DNA of 64,000 bases, taken from Kapaibacterium sp044224925 (GTDB lineage Bacteria > Bacteroidota > Ignavibacteria > Kapaibacteriales > Kapaibacteriaceae). The stretch is taken from positions 496,001-560,000 of the forward strand of contig JBGAJM010000001.1 of the NCBI GenBank assembly GCA_044224925.1, given 5' to 3'. A program made the position numbers and the translations under genes. Positions 9,303 through 17,750 of this stretch are shown one piece after another. Each line of letters starts with the position of its first letter. Within the stretch, counting starts at the first letter, position 1. The notes beneath the pieces were generated by a model, which worked only from the letters and a program-made list of their open reading frames with translations, ran no database searches and had not been told where the DNA came from.

Positions 9303-9822
9303 CCTTTTGATCCTTGCCTTGGTCATGTGCTGCATGACGTCAACCCTTCTCGCACAACCCATGGGAGGTCCACCTCCCGGCATGGGCGGCTCCGGAGAAG
9401 GTCGCGAGAAGATGCGTCAGCGCATCGAGGACATTCGCAAGATGAAGTTGATCGACGTGCTCAATCTGCAGGGCGAGCAAGTGGAGAAATTCTTCGGCAC
9501 GTACAATCCGTTGCAGAAGAAGGTGATGGAGTCGAAGGATGCTGTGAACTCCATCGCTCGCGACCTGTGGAAGGCTTCCGAAAGCTCTGCGTCAGAGGCG
9601 GAGTTGAAGAGTAGCACAGAAAAGCTCGACAAGGCCTTGCGTGATTTCGAAGCAGCCATCAATGCACGACATGACGGTGCCAAGAAGGTGCTCACCACGT
9701 CGCAATACGCACGCTACCTTGCATTCGAGGCCTTGTTCGTGGATCAGCTCACGAAGATGATCATTCAGCAAATGCGCGGCGGAAAGAACAAGGGACCGCG
9801 CCTTGATGATCCGATGGACTAA
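9286..9822 (+). CDS. Secreted Spy/CpxP-like periplasmic protein
   Basis: A 178-residue protein with a clear signal peptide (LLILALVMCCMTSTLLAQ), a Gly/Pro/Met-rich linker (PMGGPPPGMGGSGEG) and then a mostly helical, charged body (about 45-165). The body resembles periplasmic LTxxQ/Spy or heavy-metal-sensor proteins, though the LTxxQ motif itself is not clear. As third gene of a sigma/anti-sigma operon it could sense envelope or metal stress, or be a chaperone target. This is inference. Its stop overlaps that of the convergent nupC in the tetranucleotide CTAA. Confidence 0.55.
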   Translation: MKTCSNLLILALVMCCMTSTLLAQPMGGPPPGMGGSGEGREKMRQRIEDIRKMKLIDVLNLQGEQVEKFFGTYNPLQKKVMESKDAVNSIARDLWKASESSASEAELKSSTEKLDKALRDFEAAINARHDGAKKVLTTSQYARYLAFEALFVDQLTKMIIQQMRGGKNKGPRLDDPMD

Positions 9823-11060
9823 AGGAAGATGCCGGCCATGCAGGCCGCCATCAGGTTGGCAAGGGCTCCAACGATCATGGCCTTGAAGCCATAGCGCGCA
9901 ACATCGGCGCGTCGGTCCGGCGCCATGATGCTGAACCCACCGATCTGAATACCGATCGAGGCCACGTTGGCGAATCCGCACAATGCGATCGCTGCCAGCG
10001 TGGCCGTTCTATGTGAGATCGTTCCTGCCTTGATCATGGCCGAGAGATCGGCATAGGCAATGAATTCCGTGAGCGAGATCTTCGTGCCGAGCAGTGAGGC
10101 GAACGTTTGTGCCTCGTTTCCGGGTATGCCCACGAGATAGGCAAAGGGTAGGAAGATCCATCCGAAGAGCTCGCGGAGTGATGTGGGCAGATAGGGGAAT
10201 CCGATCGACGTGAGCCATCCGTCGGCCGCATGCAGTCCGGCATCGACAAGGGCCACCACACTCACGAACGCCAGCAGCACCACCAGCACATTCACGGCAA
10301 GTTTGAATCCGTCCAGTGCGCCATAGGCAAGAGCGTCGATGATGTTGCCCGACGGAATGATCGGATCGATGCGCGTCACACGCAATGCATTGTCACGATC
10401 CGGTGGCATGGCGATCTTGGCCAAGGCAAGTCCGCCCGGTGCCGCCAGCAACGACGCGATCATCAGGTCGGGCGCGGGAATGCCCATGGCAATGTACACG
10501 CCCATCGTCGACCCTGCGATGGTGGCAAAGCCGCCCACCATGATGGCGAAGATCTCCGAAGCCGTTGCCGAGGGGATGTAGTGACGGACGAGAAGGGGAG
10601 CCTCGGTTTGACCGAGGAAGACGTTGGCTGCGGCTGACAGCGATTCGACAGCCGTCGTCCGCATGGTCTTCTCCAACACCCATGCCATCGAGCGCACGAT
10701 GCGCTGCATCACGTTGTAGTGATAGAGCACGGCGATCACCGACGAGAAGAAGACGATGATGGGCAGGATCGTCAGCGCGAACTGAAATCCAAACGCCGTT
10801 GCCTGATCGTCGGCTGCAAGTTTTCCGAACAGGAATTGCGCACCGACATCGGCAAAACCCAAGAACGCCGTCACGCCCGCACCCAGCCACTGAAAGAACT
10901 GGACGCCGGGAGGAAAGGAAATGAGGAGGGCGGCAAGGATCACTTGCAACGCAAGTCCCCATATCACGATCCGAACGGGAAATCGACGTCGGTCCGATGA
11001 AAGGGCCCAGACCATGGCGATGATGACGAGGATGCCAATGGCACTCAGAGCACGTTCCAC
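9819..11060 (-). CDS. nupC: Concentrative nucleoside transporter (CNT/NupC family)
   Basis: A 413-residue inner-membrane symporter for nucleosides driven by H+ or Na+. N-terminal helices are followed by the gate domain. The family signature GQTEAPLLVRHY and the stretch IMVGGFATIAGSTMGVYIAMG are both present. The C half has GNEAQTFASLLGTKISLTEFIAY and the end region LCGFANVASIGIQIGG. Length and motif order are normal. It lies 12 bases downstream of dnaE on the same strand, so it is probably co-transcribed with it, although the two are functionally unrelated. Confidence 0.9.
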   Translation of the reverse strand: MERALSAIGILVIIAMVWALSSDRRRFPVRIVIWGLALQVILAALLISFPPGVQFFQWLGAGVTAFLGFADVGAQFLFGKLAADDQATAFGFQFALTILPIIVFFSSVIAVLYHYNVMQRIVRSMAWVLEKTMRTTAVESLSAAANVFLGQTEAPLLVRHYIPSATASEIFAIMVGGFATIAGSTMGVYIAMGIPAPDLMIASLLAAPGGLALAKIAMPPDRDNALRVTRIDPIIPSGNIIDALAYGALDGFKLAVNVLVVLLAFVSVVALVDAGLHAADGWLTSIGFPYLPTSLRELFGWIFLPFAYLVGIPGNEAQTFASLLGTKISLTEFIAYADLSAMIKAGTISHRTATLAAIALCGFANVASIGIQIGGFSIMAPDRRADVARYGFKAMIVGALANLMAACMAGIFL

Positions 11061-11072
11061 GAGAACTCCGGA

Positions 11073-14000
11073 TCAGGTGGCGAACCGAACGTTCGGCTCA
11101 CCAAAGGTGGTACGAAGGAACGACGTCATTTCGTCGGATACGCCGATCTTGATCATCGACTCATAGGTGACCGGTCCATCGGGTCGCGCCACTTGGAAGG
11201 TGAGCGTCTCCATGGCCATGCCGCCATTGCACTTCGTCTTGAGTTGTTGCAGTTGCTCGTGTGTGACGGCCTCGGGCATGAGTCGCACCACGTAGCCCTT
11301 CACCAATCGTTTGGCGGCCGACTCGAGCGTGAGCACATCGTCGACGATGATCTTGACGTTCTCGCCATTGATCTCGCACTTGCCGATGAAGACGAGCACG
11401 GCATCCGGTTGCAGAAGTTCGCCGAACTGTTTGTACTTGTCGCTCCAGAACACGGTCTCGCACGATCCTGTGTATTGCTCCACCTTGATGAAGGCGATCG
11501 TGTTCTCGCGTTTGTCCAGTCGCGTACGGATATCCGACACGATGCCGCACAACCGCACGGTCTTCCCCGACTGTTCGGGATCGAGCTTGTGCAAGAGGAG
11601 CGTGCTGTAACTGGACACGGCCAGGGCGTGGGCTTGAAGCGGGTGACCCGACACGTAGAAGTTCAGATAGGCGCGTTCCTGTTTGAGGCGTTCACGTTCG
11701 GGCCACTCAGGAACGGTAGGGAGGGAAGGCTCGGAAGGACGCACGGTGTCCGCTTCGCCGAACAAACTCTCCATGGTCGACATCCCACCGCCTTGCACCA
11801 CGCGTGCATACTCGAGCGCCGGCTCGATGGCCGAGAAGAGTTGTGCACGATGTCCGGTGTGCAGCGAGTCGAACGCACCCGAACACACGAGTGCTTCGAG
11901 CACGCGTTTGTTGAGCACCTTCATGTCGACGCGTGCAGCGAAGTCGAACAACGAGGTGAACGGACGTTCTTCGCGCGCCGTCACAATGGCCTCCACGGCG
12001 CCGATCCCAACACCCTTGATCCCGGCCATGCCGAAGTAGATCACACCATGATCGGTGGTGAATGTGGCCATCGAGCGATTCACATCGGGCGGCAAGAGCG
12101 TGAGTCCGAAGCGCTTCGCCTCTTCGATGAGCAGCACGATCTTGTCTTGCGAATTCAATTCCGCCGTCATGTTGGCCGCAAGGAACTCGGCGGTGTAATG
12201 CGCCTTCAGCCATGCCGTTTGAAATGCCAGATAGGCGTAGGCGGCCGAGTGACTCTTGTTGAAACCGTACGAAGCGAACTTCAGGATCAAGTCGAAGATC
12301 TCTTCGGCAAGGTCCTTGGCGATCTGTGTGTGTTGCAGTGCGCCTTCCACGAACAAGGCCTTCTGCTCGTTCATCAACTTCTCGTCCTTCTTGCCCATGG
12401 CGCGACGCATCACGTCGGACTGTGCAAGGGAGAAACCTGCCACGTCGCGCACGAGCTGCATCACCTGCTCTTGGTAGACGATGATGCCATACGTTTTCTC
12501 GAGCACCGGCTTCATGACGGGATGCAGATACTCGATGGCCTGCCGACCTTGTTTGCGATCGATGAAGTCCGGGATGTTATCCATCGGACCCGGTCGGTAC
12601 AAGGCATTCATGGCGATGAGATCTTCCAGCTGATTCGGCTGCAGCTTGCGCAGTGCATTCTGCATCGGCTCGGATTCGAACTGGAAGATGGCCAATGTCT
12701 GTCCGCGACCGATCATCTCATACGTGACCGGATCGTGGAAGTCGATGGCCTCGATATCGATGTCGACCCCGTGATTGCGCTTGATGAGGTCGAGCGTGTT
12801 GTCGATGATGGACAGTGTGCGCAGACCCAAGAAGTCCATCTTGAGCAGACCTGCCTCTTCGAGGTCCTTCATGTTGTACTGCGTTGCCGGCTCGGACTGC
12901 GGGGTCTTGAACACCGGCACGAAGTCCGAGATGGGTCCCGGTGCGATCACCACCCCGGCCGCATGCATCGACGAGTTGCGCGCGAATCCTTCCAACACCA
13001 GCGAGTATTCGATCAGGTCCTTGATCTTCGGATCGTCACTGTCCTTCACCCATCGCAACTCGGGAAGCTCGATGGCCTCCTTGAGTGGCTTCACCTTCCC
13101 CATGTTGACGGGGATCTTGTCGGTGATGGAATTGATGGTGGCAAGGTCGATGCCGAGCACACGACCCACATCCTTGAGCACAGCGCGCGACGACAGTGTT
13201 CCGAAGGTGATGATCTGTGCAACGGACTCTTCGCCGTACTTCTTCTTCACATAGTCGATCACCAGCTCACGCTTGTCGTCCGAAAAGTCGATGTCGATAT
13301 CGGGCATCGACACACGATCTGGATTCAGGAATCGCTCGAAGAGCAGATCGTACTTGAGCGGATCGATGTTCGTGATCTCGAGGGCGTAGGCCACGATGGA
13401 GCCGGCGGCAGAGCCACGACCCGGTCCCACGCGTACACCCATGTTGCGAGCGGCACGAATGAAGTCCTGCACGATGAGGAAGTATCCCGCATAACCCATG
13501 CGCTTGATCACGTTGAGCTCGAAGTTCGCACGGTCGAGGATCTCAGCTGAGAGCACGGGATAGCGCATCTCCAGACCACGCATCGTGATCTCGTCCAGGT
13601 AATCATCCAGCGTGAGCGCTTGCGAGTCGGATGGAATAGGGAACTGCGGCATCTGCAGATCCGTGGGGATCTTGAGGTTCACCTTCTCGGCGATCTCGAG
13701 CGTGCTCTCGATGCCTTCCGAATACTCCTTGAAGAGATCCACCATTTGCTTCTGCGTCTTCAGGTACATTTCGGGTACCTTGTATCGCAGATCTTCCTTC
13801 ACATTGAACTGTCCGCTTCGCGCAAGTGCCGCATCCTTGTTGATGTTGAGCAGCACATTGTGCGGAACGGCATGTTCCTTGCTCACATAGTGCGCATCGT
13901 TCGTGACAACGAGCTTGATGCCCAGCTCGCGCGCCATGCGAGGTGCGAACTCCAGCACGTGTTTGTCTTCGGGCAGACCGTGATCTTGCAATTCGATGTA

Positions 14001-14522
14001 GAAGTCGTCGCCGAACACCTCTTTCAAGAACCGCGCGTTCTTGTAGGCTGTCTCCGTATCACCCGCAAGCATGGGTGCGTTGATGGGACCGGCAAGACAG
14101 GCCGACGTGGCGATGAGTCCTTCGTGATATTCCTTGAGCAGCTCGAAGTCGATCCGCGGCTTGTAGTAATAGCCTTCGGTGTGACCGAGCGACGTGAGCT
14201 TGACGAGATTGCGATAACCTTGTTCGTTCTTGGCAAGCAGCACCAAGTGATAGTAGTTGCGCAGCTTCCCGGCGTCTTGCACCTTGACGCGATCTTGTCG
14301 CTTGCCAACGGCAATGTAGACCTCGCATCCGATGATGGGCTTGATACCGGCCTTCTTTGCCTTCTTGTAGAATTCAAAGCAACCGAACATCACGCCGTGA
14401 TCGGTCAGCGCAAGCGCTTTTTGTCCGTCCTTGACCGCCGCCCCGATCAGTGTTTCGGGTGTGCAGGCCGCGTCGAGCAGTGAGAAATGCGTGTGATTGT
14501 GGAGATGGACGAATTCGGGCAT
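11073..14522 (-). CDS. dnaE: DNA polymerase III alpha subunit
   Basis: The replicative polymerase catalytic subunit, 1149 aa, a typical DnaE length. The N-terminal PHP domain starts with FVHLHNHTHFSLLDAACTPE and contains TDHGVMFG. The catalytic palm carries the metal-binding triad motif PDIDIDFSDDKRE (about 400), with GPGRGSAAGS before it. Then come the fingers/beta-binding region, a helix-hairpin-helix (GIKGVGIGAVEAI) and a C-terminal OB-fold region (about 970-1060). No proofreading exonuclease domain is inserted, so it is DnaE and not PolC. Gene order places nupC directly downstream. Confidence 0.95.
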   Translation of the reverse strand: MPEFVHLHNHTHFSLLDAACTPETLIGAAVKDGQKALALTDHGVMFGCFEFYKKAKKAGIKPIIGCEVYIAVGKRQDRVKVQDAGKLRNYYHLVLLAKNEQGYRNLVKLTSLGHTEGYYYKPRIDFELLKEYHEGLIATSACLAGPINAPMLAGDTETAYKNARFLKEVFGDDFYIELQDHGLPEDKHVLEFAPRMARELGIKLVVTNDAHYVSKEHAVPHNVLLNINKDAALARSGQFNVKEDLRYKVPEMYLKTQKQMVDLFKEYSEGIESTLEIAEKVNLKIPTDLQMPQFPIPSDSQALTLDDYLDEITMRGLEMRYPVLSAEILDRANFELNVIKRMGYAGYFLIVQDFIRAARNMGVRVGPGRGSAAGSIVAYALEITNIDPLKYDLLFERFLNPDRVSMPDIDIDFSDDKRELVIDYVKKKYGEESVAQIITFGTLSSRAVLKDVGRVLGIDLATINSITDKIPVNMGKVKPLKEAIELPELRWVKDSDDPKIKDLIEYSLVLEGFARNSSMHAAGVVIAPGPISDFVPVFKTPQSEPATQYNMKDLEEAGLLKMDFLGLRTLSIIDNTLDLIKRNHGVDIDIEAIDFHDPVTYEMIGRGQTLAIFQFESEPMQNALRKLQPNQLEDLIAMNALYRPGPMDNIPDFIDRKQGRQAIEYLHPVMKPVLEKTYGIIVYQEQVMQLVRDVAGFSLAQSDVMRRAMGKKDEKLMNEQKALFVEGALQHTQIAKDLAEEIFDLILKFASYGFNKSHSAAYAYLAFQTAWLKAHYTAEFLAANMTAELNSQDKIVLLIEEAKRFGLTLLPPDVNRSMATFTTDHGVIYFGMAGIKGVGIGAVEAIVTAREERPFTSLFDFAARVDMKVLNKRVLEALVCSGAFDSLHTGHRAQLFSAIEPALEYARVVQGGGMSTMESLFGEADTVRPSEPSLPTVPEWPERERLKQERAYLNFYVSGHPLQAHALAVSSYSTLLLHKLDPEQSGKTVRLCGIVSDIRTRLDKRENTIAFIKVEQYTGSCETVFWSDKYKQFGELLQPDAVLVFIGKCEINGENVKIIVDDVLTLESAAKRLVKGYVVRLMPEAVTHEQLQQLKTKCNGGMAMETLTFQVARPDGPVTYESMIKIGVSDEMTSFLRTTFGEPNVRFAT

Positions 14523-14597
14523 GGGAGGTCCGACGATGGGTGCGTGGCACCCGCGTGAAATGTCAACGTGGAGACCGCAATCTACAAGCTTTTGCGG

Positions 14598-14885
14598 CTA
14601 CGACCTATGCGCATTCAACATCCTTGCCGCCTTCGCAAGCCCTTCTTCGATGCGCCCTCGAACAGCCATGCCGAATGGTGTGAGATCCATCTCGATGTCG
14701 AGCGCGCCGGGCGCAATGGTGAGCGTTCCGGAGCCGAAGGCAGAGCCAACATGCAGCACGGAACCGTCCCACGTGGCCGACGACATCATCAACCGCACTT
14801 CAGGTAGTGGGAGCAAGTGATTGTCAATGAAGGAGCGTATCTCCTCTTCGGAGTGATGCGTCCGCACTTCGTGTCGAACGATCAT
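14598..14885 (-). CDS. Small polyhydroxyalkanoic-acid-system-like protein
   Basis: A 95-residue protein. The pattern of an N-terminal helix, then DGSVLHVGSAFGSGTLTI, then an alternating hydrophobic/acidic strand and a final helix (RGRIEEGLAKAARML), resembles the small polyhydroxyalkanoic acid system (PHA_gran_rgn) family, whose function is poorly known. Assignment is by pattern only. Its ATG overlaps the phnE stop (ATGA), so it is the third gene of phnC-phnE. No PHA synthase is present in this window, and the link to phosphonate transport is unexplained. Confidence 0.5.
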   Translation of the reverse strand: MIVRHEVRTHHSEEEIRSFIDNHLLPLPEVRLMMSSATWDGSVLHVGSAFGSGTLTIAPGALDIEMDLTPFGMAVRGRIEEGLAKAARMLNAHRS

Positions 14886-15889
14886 TTCAGTGCTTCGCGG
14901 ATACGTGCCGAGATCACATCCATGATCCAGACCACGAGGGCGATCAGGATAACGATGGTACCGACCTCGCGCCACTGCGCCAGGCCTTGATACTGGATGA
15001 GCATGGTGCCGATCCCGCCGCCGCCGACGAGACCGATGACGGTGGCCATGCGGACGTTGATGTCCCAGCGATAGATGGTGAAGCTGAGGAAGGGGATCAC
15101 GCATTGGGGAACAACGGAGAACCACACCACTTGCGTGCGCGAGGCACCGGTGGCCGAGATGGCCTCCATGGGTCCGGTGTCGACGTCTTCGATCTGCTCA
15201 CTGTATTGCTTGGTGAGCGACGAGATGGTGTGCACGACCAAGGCCAGCATGCCGGCGAACGGGCCGATGCCCACCCATACCGAGAAGATGATGGCCCAGA
15301 TGAGCGGCTCGATGGAGCGCGTGAAATTCGTGACGAAACGAATGGCAACGTAAATGGTGCGTGGGATGGCACCATGGTCCATCAGGTTGCGTGCGGCAAA
15401 GAAGCTCAGCGCGAACGAGAAGGGCACGGCAATGGCCGTTGCCATGAAGGCAAGGTAGATGGTCTCGACCATGGCCAGCAGTGCGGCACCGATGATGTCG
15501 GTGTTCGGCGTGAACAGGGCCTTGAAGATCCGCCCTGCTCCTTCCAGACCTTGTCCGTTGAAAAGAGCCGAGGGAGAGATGCCCGTGACCACCCAGCCGG
15601 CGAGGACCGTGAGCGTGAAGCCGATCCATGCGATGTTCATGGCCACGGTGCGTTGCCACGAGCCCGACACGGAGCCATCGAGGATGAGGCGACCGATGGA
15701 GGCCGACGTCACGCTGCCGAGCACGGCAAGGACAAGGGCAAGTCCGATCACGAACGCTTGATGCATGCCGTCGAACGGCGTGGTCACGTTATCGAGGATG
15801 ACGCGCGGGATCAGGATCCGATCGATGATGGTGGCGATGTAGGCGCCGAAGAACACATCGATGCCAAGGCGAAGGAGGTGACGTTTCAT
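14882..15889 (-). CDS. phnE: Phosphonate/phosphate ABC transporter permease
   Basis: A 335-residue inner-membrane permease of the PhnE type. The N-terminal segment LGIDVFFGAYIATIIDRILIP carries the first helix. Five or six more membrane spans include the cytoplasmic EAA loop (EAISATGASRTQVVWF, about 240-256) that contacts the ATPase. ATG 15889 is chosen because it overlaps the phnC stop (ATGA) and because the preceding in-frame residues encode unrelated sequence. Substrate may be phosphonate, phosphite or phosphate; the sequence does not decide. A PhnD-like binding protein lies about 40 kb away at 56672. Confidence 0.82.
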   Translation of the reverse strand: MKRHLLRLGIDVFFGAYIATIIDRILIPRVILDNVTTPFDGMHQAFVIGLALVLAVLGSVTSASIGRLILDGSVSGSWQRTVAMNIAWIGFTLTVLAGWVVTGISPSALFNGQGLEGAGRIFKALFTPNTDIIGAALLAMVETIYLAFMATAIAVPFSFALSFFAARNLMDHGAIPRTIYVAIRFVTNFTRSIEPLIWAIIFSVWVGIGPFAGMLALVVHTISSLTKQYSEQIEDVDTGPMEAISATGASRTQVVWFSVVPQCVIPFLSFTIYRWDINVRMATVIGLVGGGGIGTMLIQYQGLAQWREVGTIVILIALVVWIMDVISARIREALK

Positions 15890-16653
15890 CGGATCTCCAC
15901 CTCTGTGGCATCGTCGCCATAGATCTCTTTGAACCACTGTTCAGTGATCTCGGTGGGTTGTCCTTCGAAGACGATCTCACCTGCTTTGAGCGCGATCACG
16001 CGTGTTGCATACTGTCGCACCAGCGAGAGGAAGTGCAGGTTGCACACCACCGTCGTTCCGAATTCCTTGTTGATGCGATCGAGATACTTCATCACGGAAT
16101 GCGACGTGGCCGGATCGAGCGAAGCCACGGGTTCATCGGCCAAGAGAAGCATCGGGTCCTGCATCAGCGCGCGTGCGATGGCGACGCGTTGTTGCTGTCC
16201 ACCGCTCAACGAATCCGCGCGTTGGTCCGCCTTTTCACGAATGCCAACGATGTCGAGATTGCGCAGGGCCTTCTCGCACAGGTCCGGAGAGAAGTGTCCG
16301 AGCATCGACTGCATGGACGAAAGCTGTCCGAGTGCGCCGTAGAGCGTGTTGCGGAGAACGCTGTGTCGTTTGATCAAGTTGAAGTGCTGGAAGATCATGC
16401 CGATCTTCTGTCGATGCCGACGTAAAGCATCGCCCTCGATATGCGTCACCTCGGTGCCATGGAACGTCAACGTCCCCGACGTTGGCTCCAGCAACCGGTT
16501 GATCGTGCGCATCAGGGTGCTCTTGCCCGAACCGCTCAATCCGATCACCACCAGGAACTCGCCCGGTTCTACGGTGAAGGAAACGTTCTTGAGGGCCTTG
16601 TATCCGTTCGGATACTCAAAGGAGAGATGCTCTGCAGAGATCAATGGTGGCAT
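15886..16653 (-). CDS. phnC: Phosphonate-type ABC transporter ATP-binding protein
   Basis: A 255-residue ABC ATPase powering the PhnE permease. Walker A is GLSGSGKSTLMRTINRL (about 37), the ABC signature is LSGGQQQRVAIARAL (about 148), Walker B is LLLADEPVASLD (about 168-180), and a switch His follows (NLHFLSL). The stretch VLRNTLYGALG is characteristic of PhnC among ABC ATPases. It is the first gene of phnC-phnE-14598, preceded by a perfect TATATTTG element 5 bases before its ATG, suggesting a leaderless mRNA. Confidence 0.85.
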   Translation of the reverse strand: MPPLISAEHLSFEYPNGYKALKNVSFTVEPGEFLVVIGLSGSGKSTLMRTINRLLEPTSGTLTFHGTEVTHIEGDALRRHRQKIGMIFQHFNLIKRHSVLRNTLYGALGQLSSMQSMLGHFSPDLCEKALRNLDIVGIREKADQRADSLSGGQQQRVAIARALMQDPMLLLADEPVASLDPATSHSVMKYLDRINKEFGTTVVCNLHFLSLVRQYATRVIALKAGEIVFEGQPTEITEQWFKEIYGDDATEVEIR

Positions 16654-16658
16654 GGGCG

Positions 16659-16666
16659 CAAATATA
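16659..16666 (-). promoter_or_regulatory. -7 promoter element of phnC
   Basis: TATATTTG is a perfect match to the Bacteroidota TAnnTTTG element. It ends only 5 bases before the phnC ATG at 16653, so transcription would begin at or next to the start codon. No convincing TTTG -33 element is seen 20 bases upstream. Confidence 0.5.
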
Positions 16667-16680
16667 CATGCTATCCATGC

Positions 16681-17073
16681 TCACCGACGTGACAGTTCCG
16701 TCGACACGAAGCCGTAGAGCAGAAAGACGACGATGCAGACCGTGGTCGCCGAGACCGCTGTGGGGACCGATGCGATCACGTCCAGCACATGCGTGAACGT
16801 ACGATCGGGTACGGCGATCGACGTGGTCGCCGGCATCGGGTCACCGATCACCACCACCATGATCACGGCCGCAAGCAAGACCGTCACGCCGACCATACCA
16901 CCATAGCGCATCACCACGCGCATCCAGCGAGAAGGAGTAGGGAGGGCGGCAAGGCGGGCTTGGACAGCAAGGGCGATCGATTCGGGGGCAGGCTTCAGGA
17001 GTGCGCGTTGCAGCGACGACCGAAGAAGACGTTCGCCATCGGCATGTTCATCGTTGGAAGGGATATGCGTCAT
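16681..17073 (-). CDS. Probable anti-sigma factor, membrane protein
   Basis: A 130-residue protein with a cytoplasmic N-terminal half (about 1-60, containing LRSSLQRALLKPAPESIALA) and two membrane helices: GGMVGVTVLLAAVIMVVVIG (about 68-88) and TTVCIVVFLLYGFV (about 113-127). It begins with ATG 17073, which overlaps the stop of the upstream ECF sigma gene (ATGA). Translational coupling and topology suggest it holds the sigma factor inactive at the membrane. No recognised anti-sigma motif (ZAS) is seen. Start 17073 is preferred over an in-frame start at 17103, which would lie deep inside the sigma gene. Confidence 0.55.
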   Translation of the reverse strand: MTHIPSNDEHADGERLLRSSLQRALLKPAPESIALAVQARLAALPTPSRWMRVVMRYGGMVGVTVLLAAVIMVVVIGDPMPATTSIAVPDRTFTHVLDVIASVPTAVSATTVCIVVFLLYGFVSTELSRR

Positions 17074-17645
17074 GATGTTCTCTCCGAAAACAATTCCGGA
17101 CAACGTTGCAGGAGTTCAGCGCGGAGCAAGGCGCGGCCACGATTCAATCGTGTCTTCACCGTTCCGAGCGGCATGCCGGTGATCGCCACGATCTCGTCGT
17201 ACCGCCGGTCTTGCACATAGAACAGGTCCAGGACAGCGGCATAGAGCGAGGGGATGGCATCCATGGCCTCGCGAATGTACGCATCAAGTTCGGCGGCCTC
17301 GAGTTGAGCGAACATATCGGTATCCGTCCACACGGCAAGACTGTCCTCGTCGATCTCGGTAAGCTCGGGCTGACGTCGCTGTCGCTGCACCGCATTCATG
17401 GCCGTGTTGTAGACGATGCGATAGAACCACGTGGAGAAGAGCGCATCGCCATGGAACGACGGAAGCGCCGTGTAGGCGCGCACGAAGGCATCTTGGACCA
17501 CGTCTTCGGCAGCCTGCTGATCGCGAACGAACCTCGACGCAAGCGAGAGTGCCCGTGCGGCATATCGCTGTACGATCTGCGCATAGGCATCCGTCATCCC
17601 GTTTCGGATGAGGTGAAGGGTGGTCGCGTCCGGATCGTACTGCAT
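17070..17645 (-). CDS. ECF-type RNA polymerase sigma factor
   Basis: A 191-residue RpoE-like sigma factor. Region 2 has YAARALSLASRFV, AEDVVQDAFVRAY and STWFYRIVYNTAMN (about 30-90). Region 4 has IPSLYAAVLDLFYVQDRRYDEI and GMPLGTVKTRLNRGRALL (about 135-180). The last base pairs overlap the anti-sigma gene. Just upstream are a TGAAACC / TGTC pair spaced 15 bases apart, the form expected of an ECF-recognised promoter, so it is likely autoregulated. The same palindrome faces the divergent gene at 17751, which is its likely regulon partner. Confidence 0.88.
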   Translation of the reverse strand: MQYDPDATTLHLIRNGMTDAYAQIVQRYAARALSLASRFVRDQQAAEDVVQDAFVRAYTALPSFHGDALFSTWFYRIVYNTAMNAVQRQRRQPELTEIDEDSLAVWTDTDMFAQLEAAELDAYIREAMDAIPSLYAAVLDLFYVQDRRYDEIVAITGMPLGTVKTRLNRGRALLRAELLQRCPELFSERTS

Positions 17646-17652
17646 GCGGCAA

Positions 17653-17713
17653 CTTAGACAGGAGAATGTCCACAGGGTTTCAGTGAAACCCTACGTCGGC
17701 ATTTCTGTCGAAA
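17653..17713. promoter_or_regulatory. Back-to-back ECF sigma promoters sharing an inverted -35
   Basis: The inverted repeat at 17674-17692 (AGGGTTTC-AGT-GAAACCCT) provides TGAAACC on both strands. On the minus strand TGAAACC (17682-17676) is followed after 15 bases by TGTCTAAG (17660-17653), then the sigma gene's ATG at 17645. On the plus strand TGAAACC (17684-17690) is followed after 15 bases by TGTCGAAA (17706-17713), upstream of the ATG at 17751. The layout matches the known ECF pattern (GAAC-like -35, 16-17 bases, GTC-type -10). Same spacing and core in both directions argues for a real bidirectional autoregulated promoter. Confidence 0.6.
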
Positions 17714-17750
17714 GCCCTGAATCACGTATCCCGTCATCACGAGGTCTACA

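Noticed and set aside
11193..13550. A 785-residue open frame on the plus strand opposite dnaE
   Set aside because: It mirrors the dnaE coding strand, has no recognisable domain, is rich in His/Arg/Asp as codon-biased antisense frames are, and lacks a start signal.
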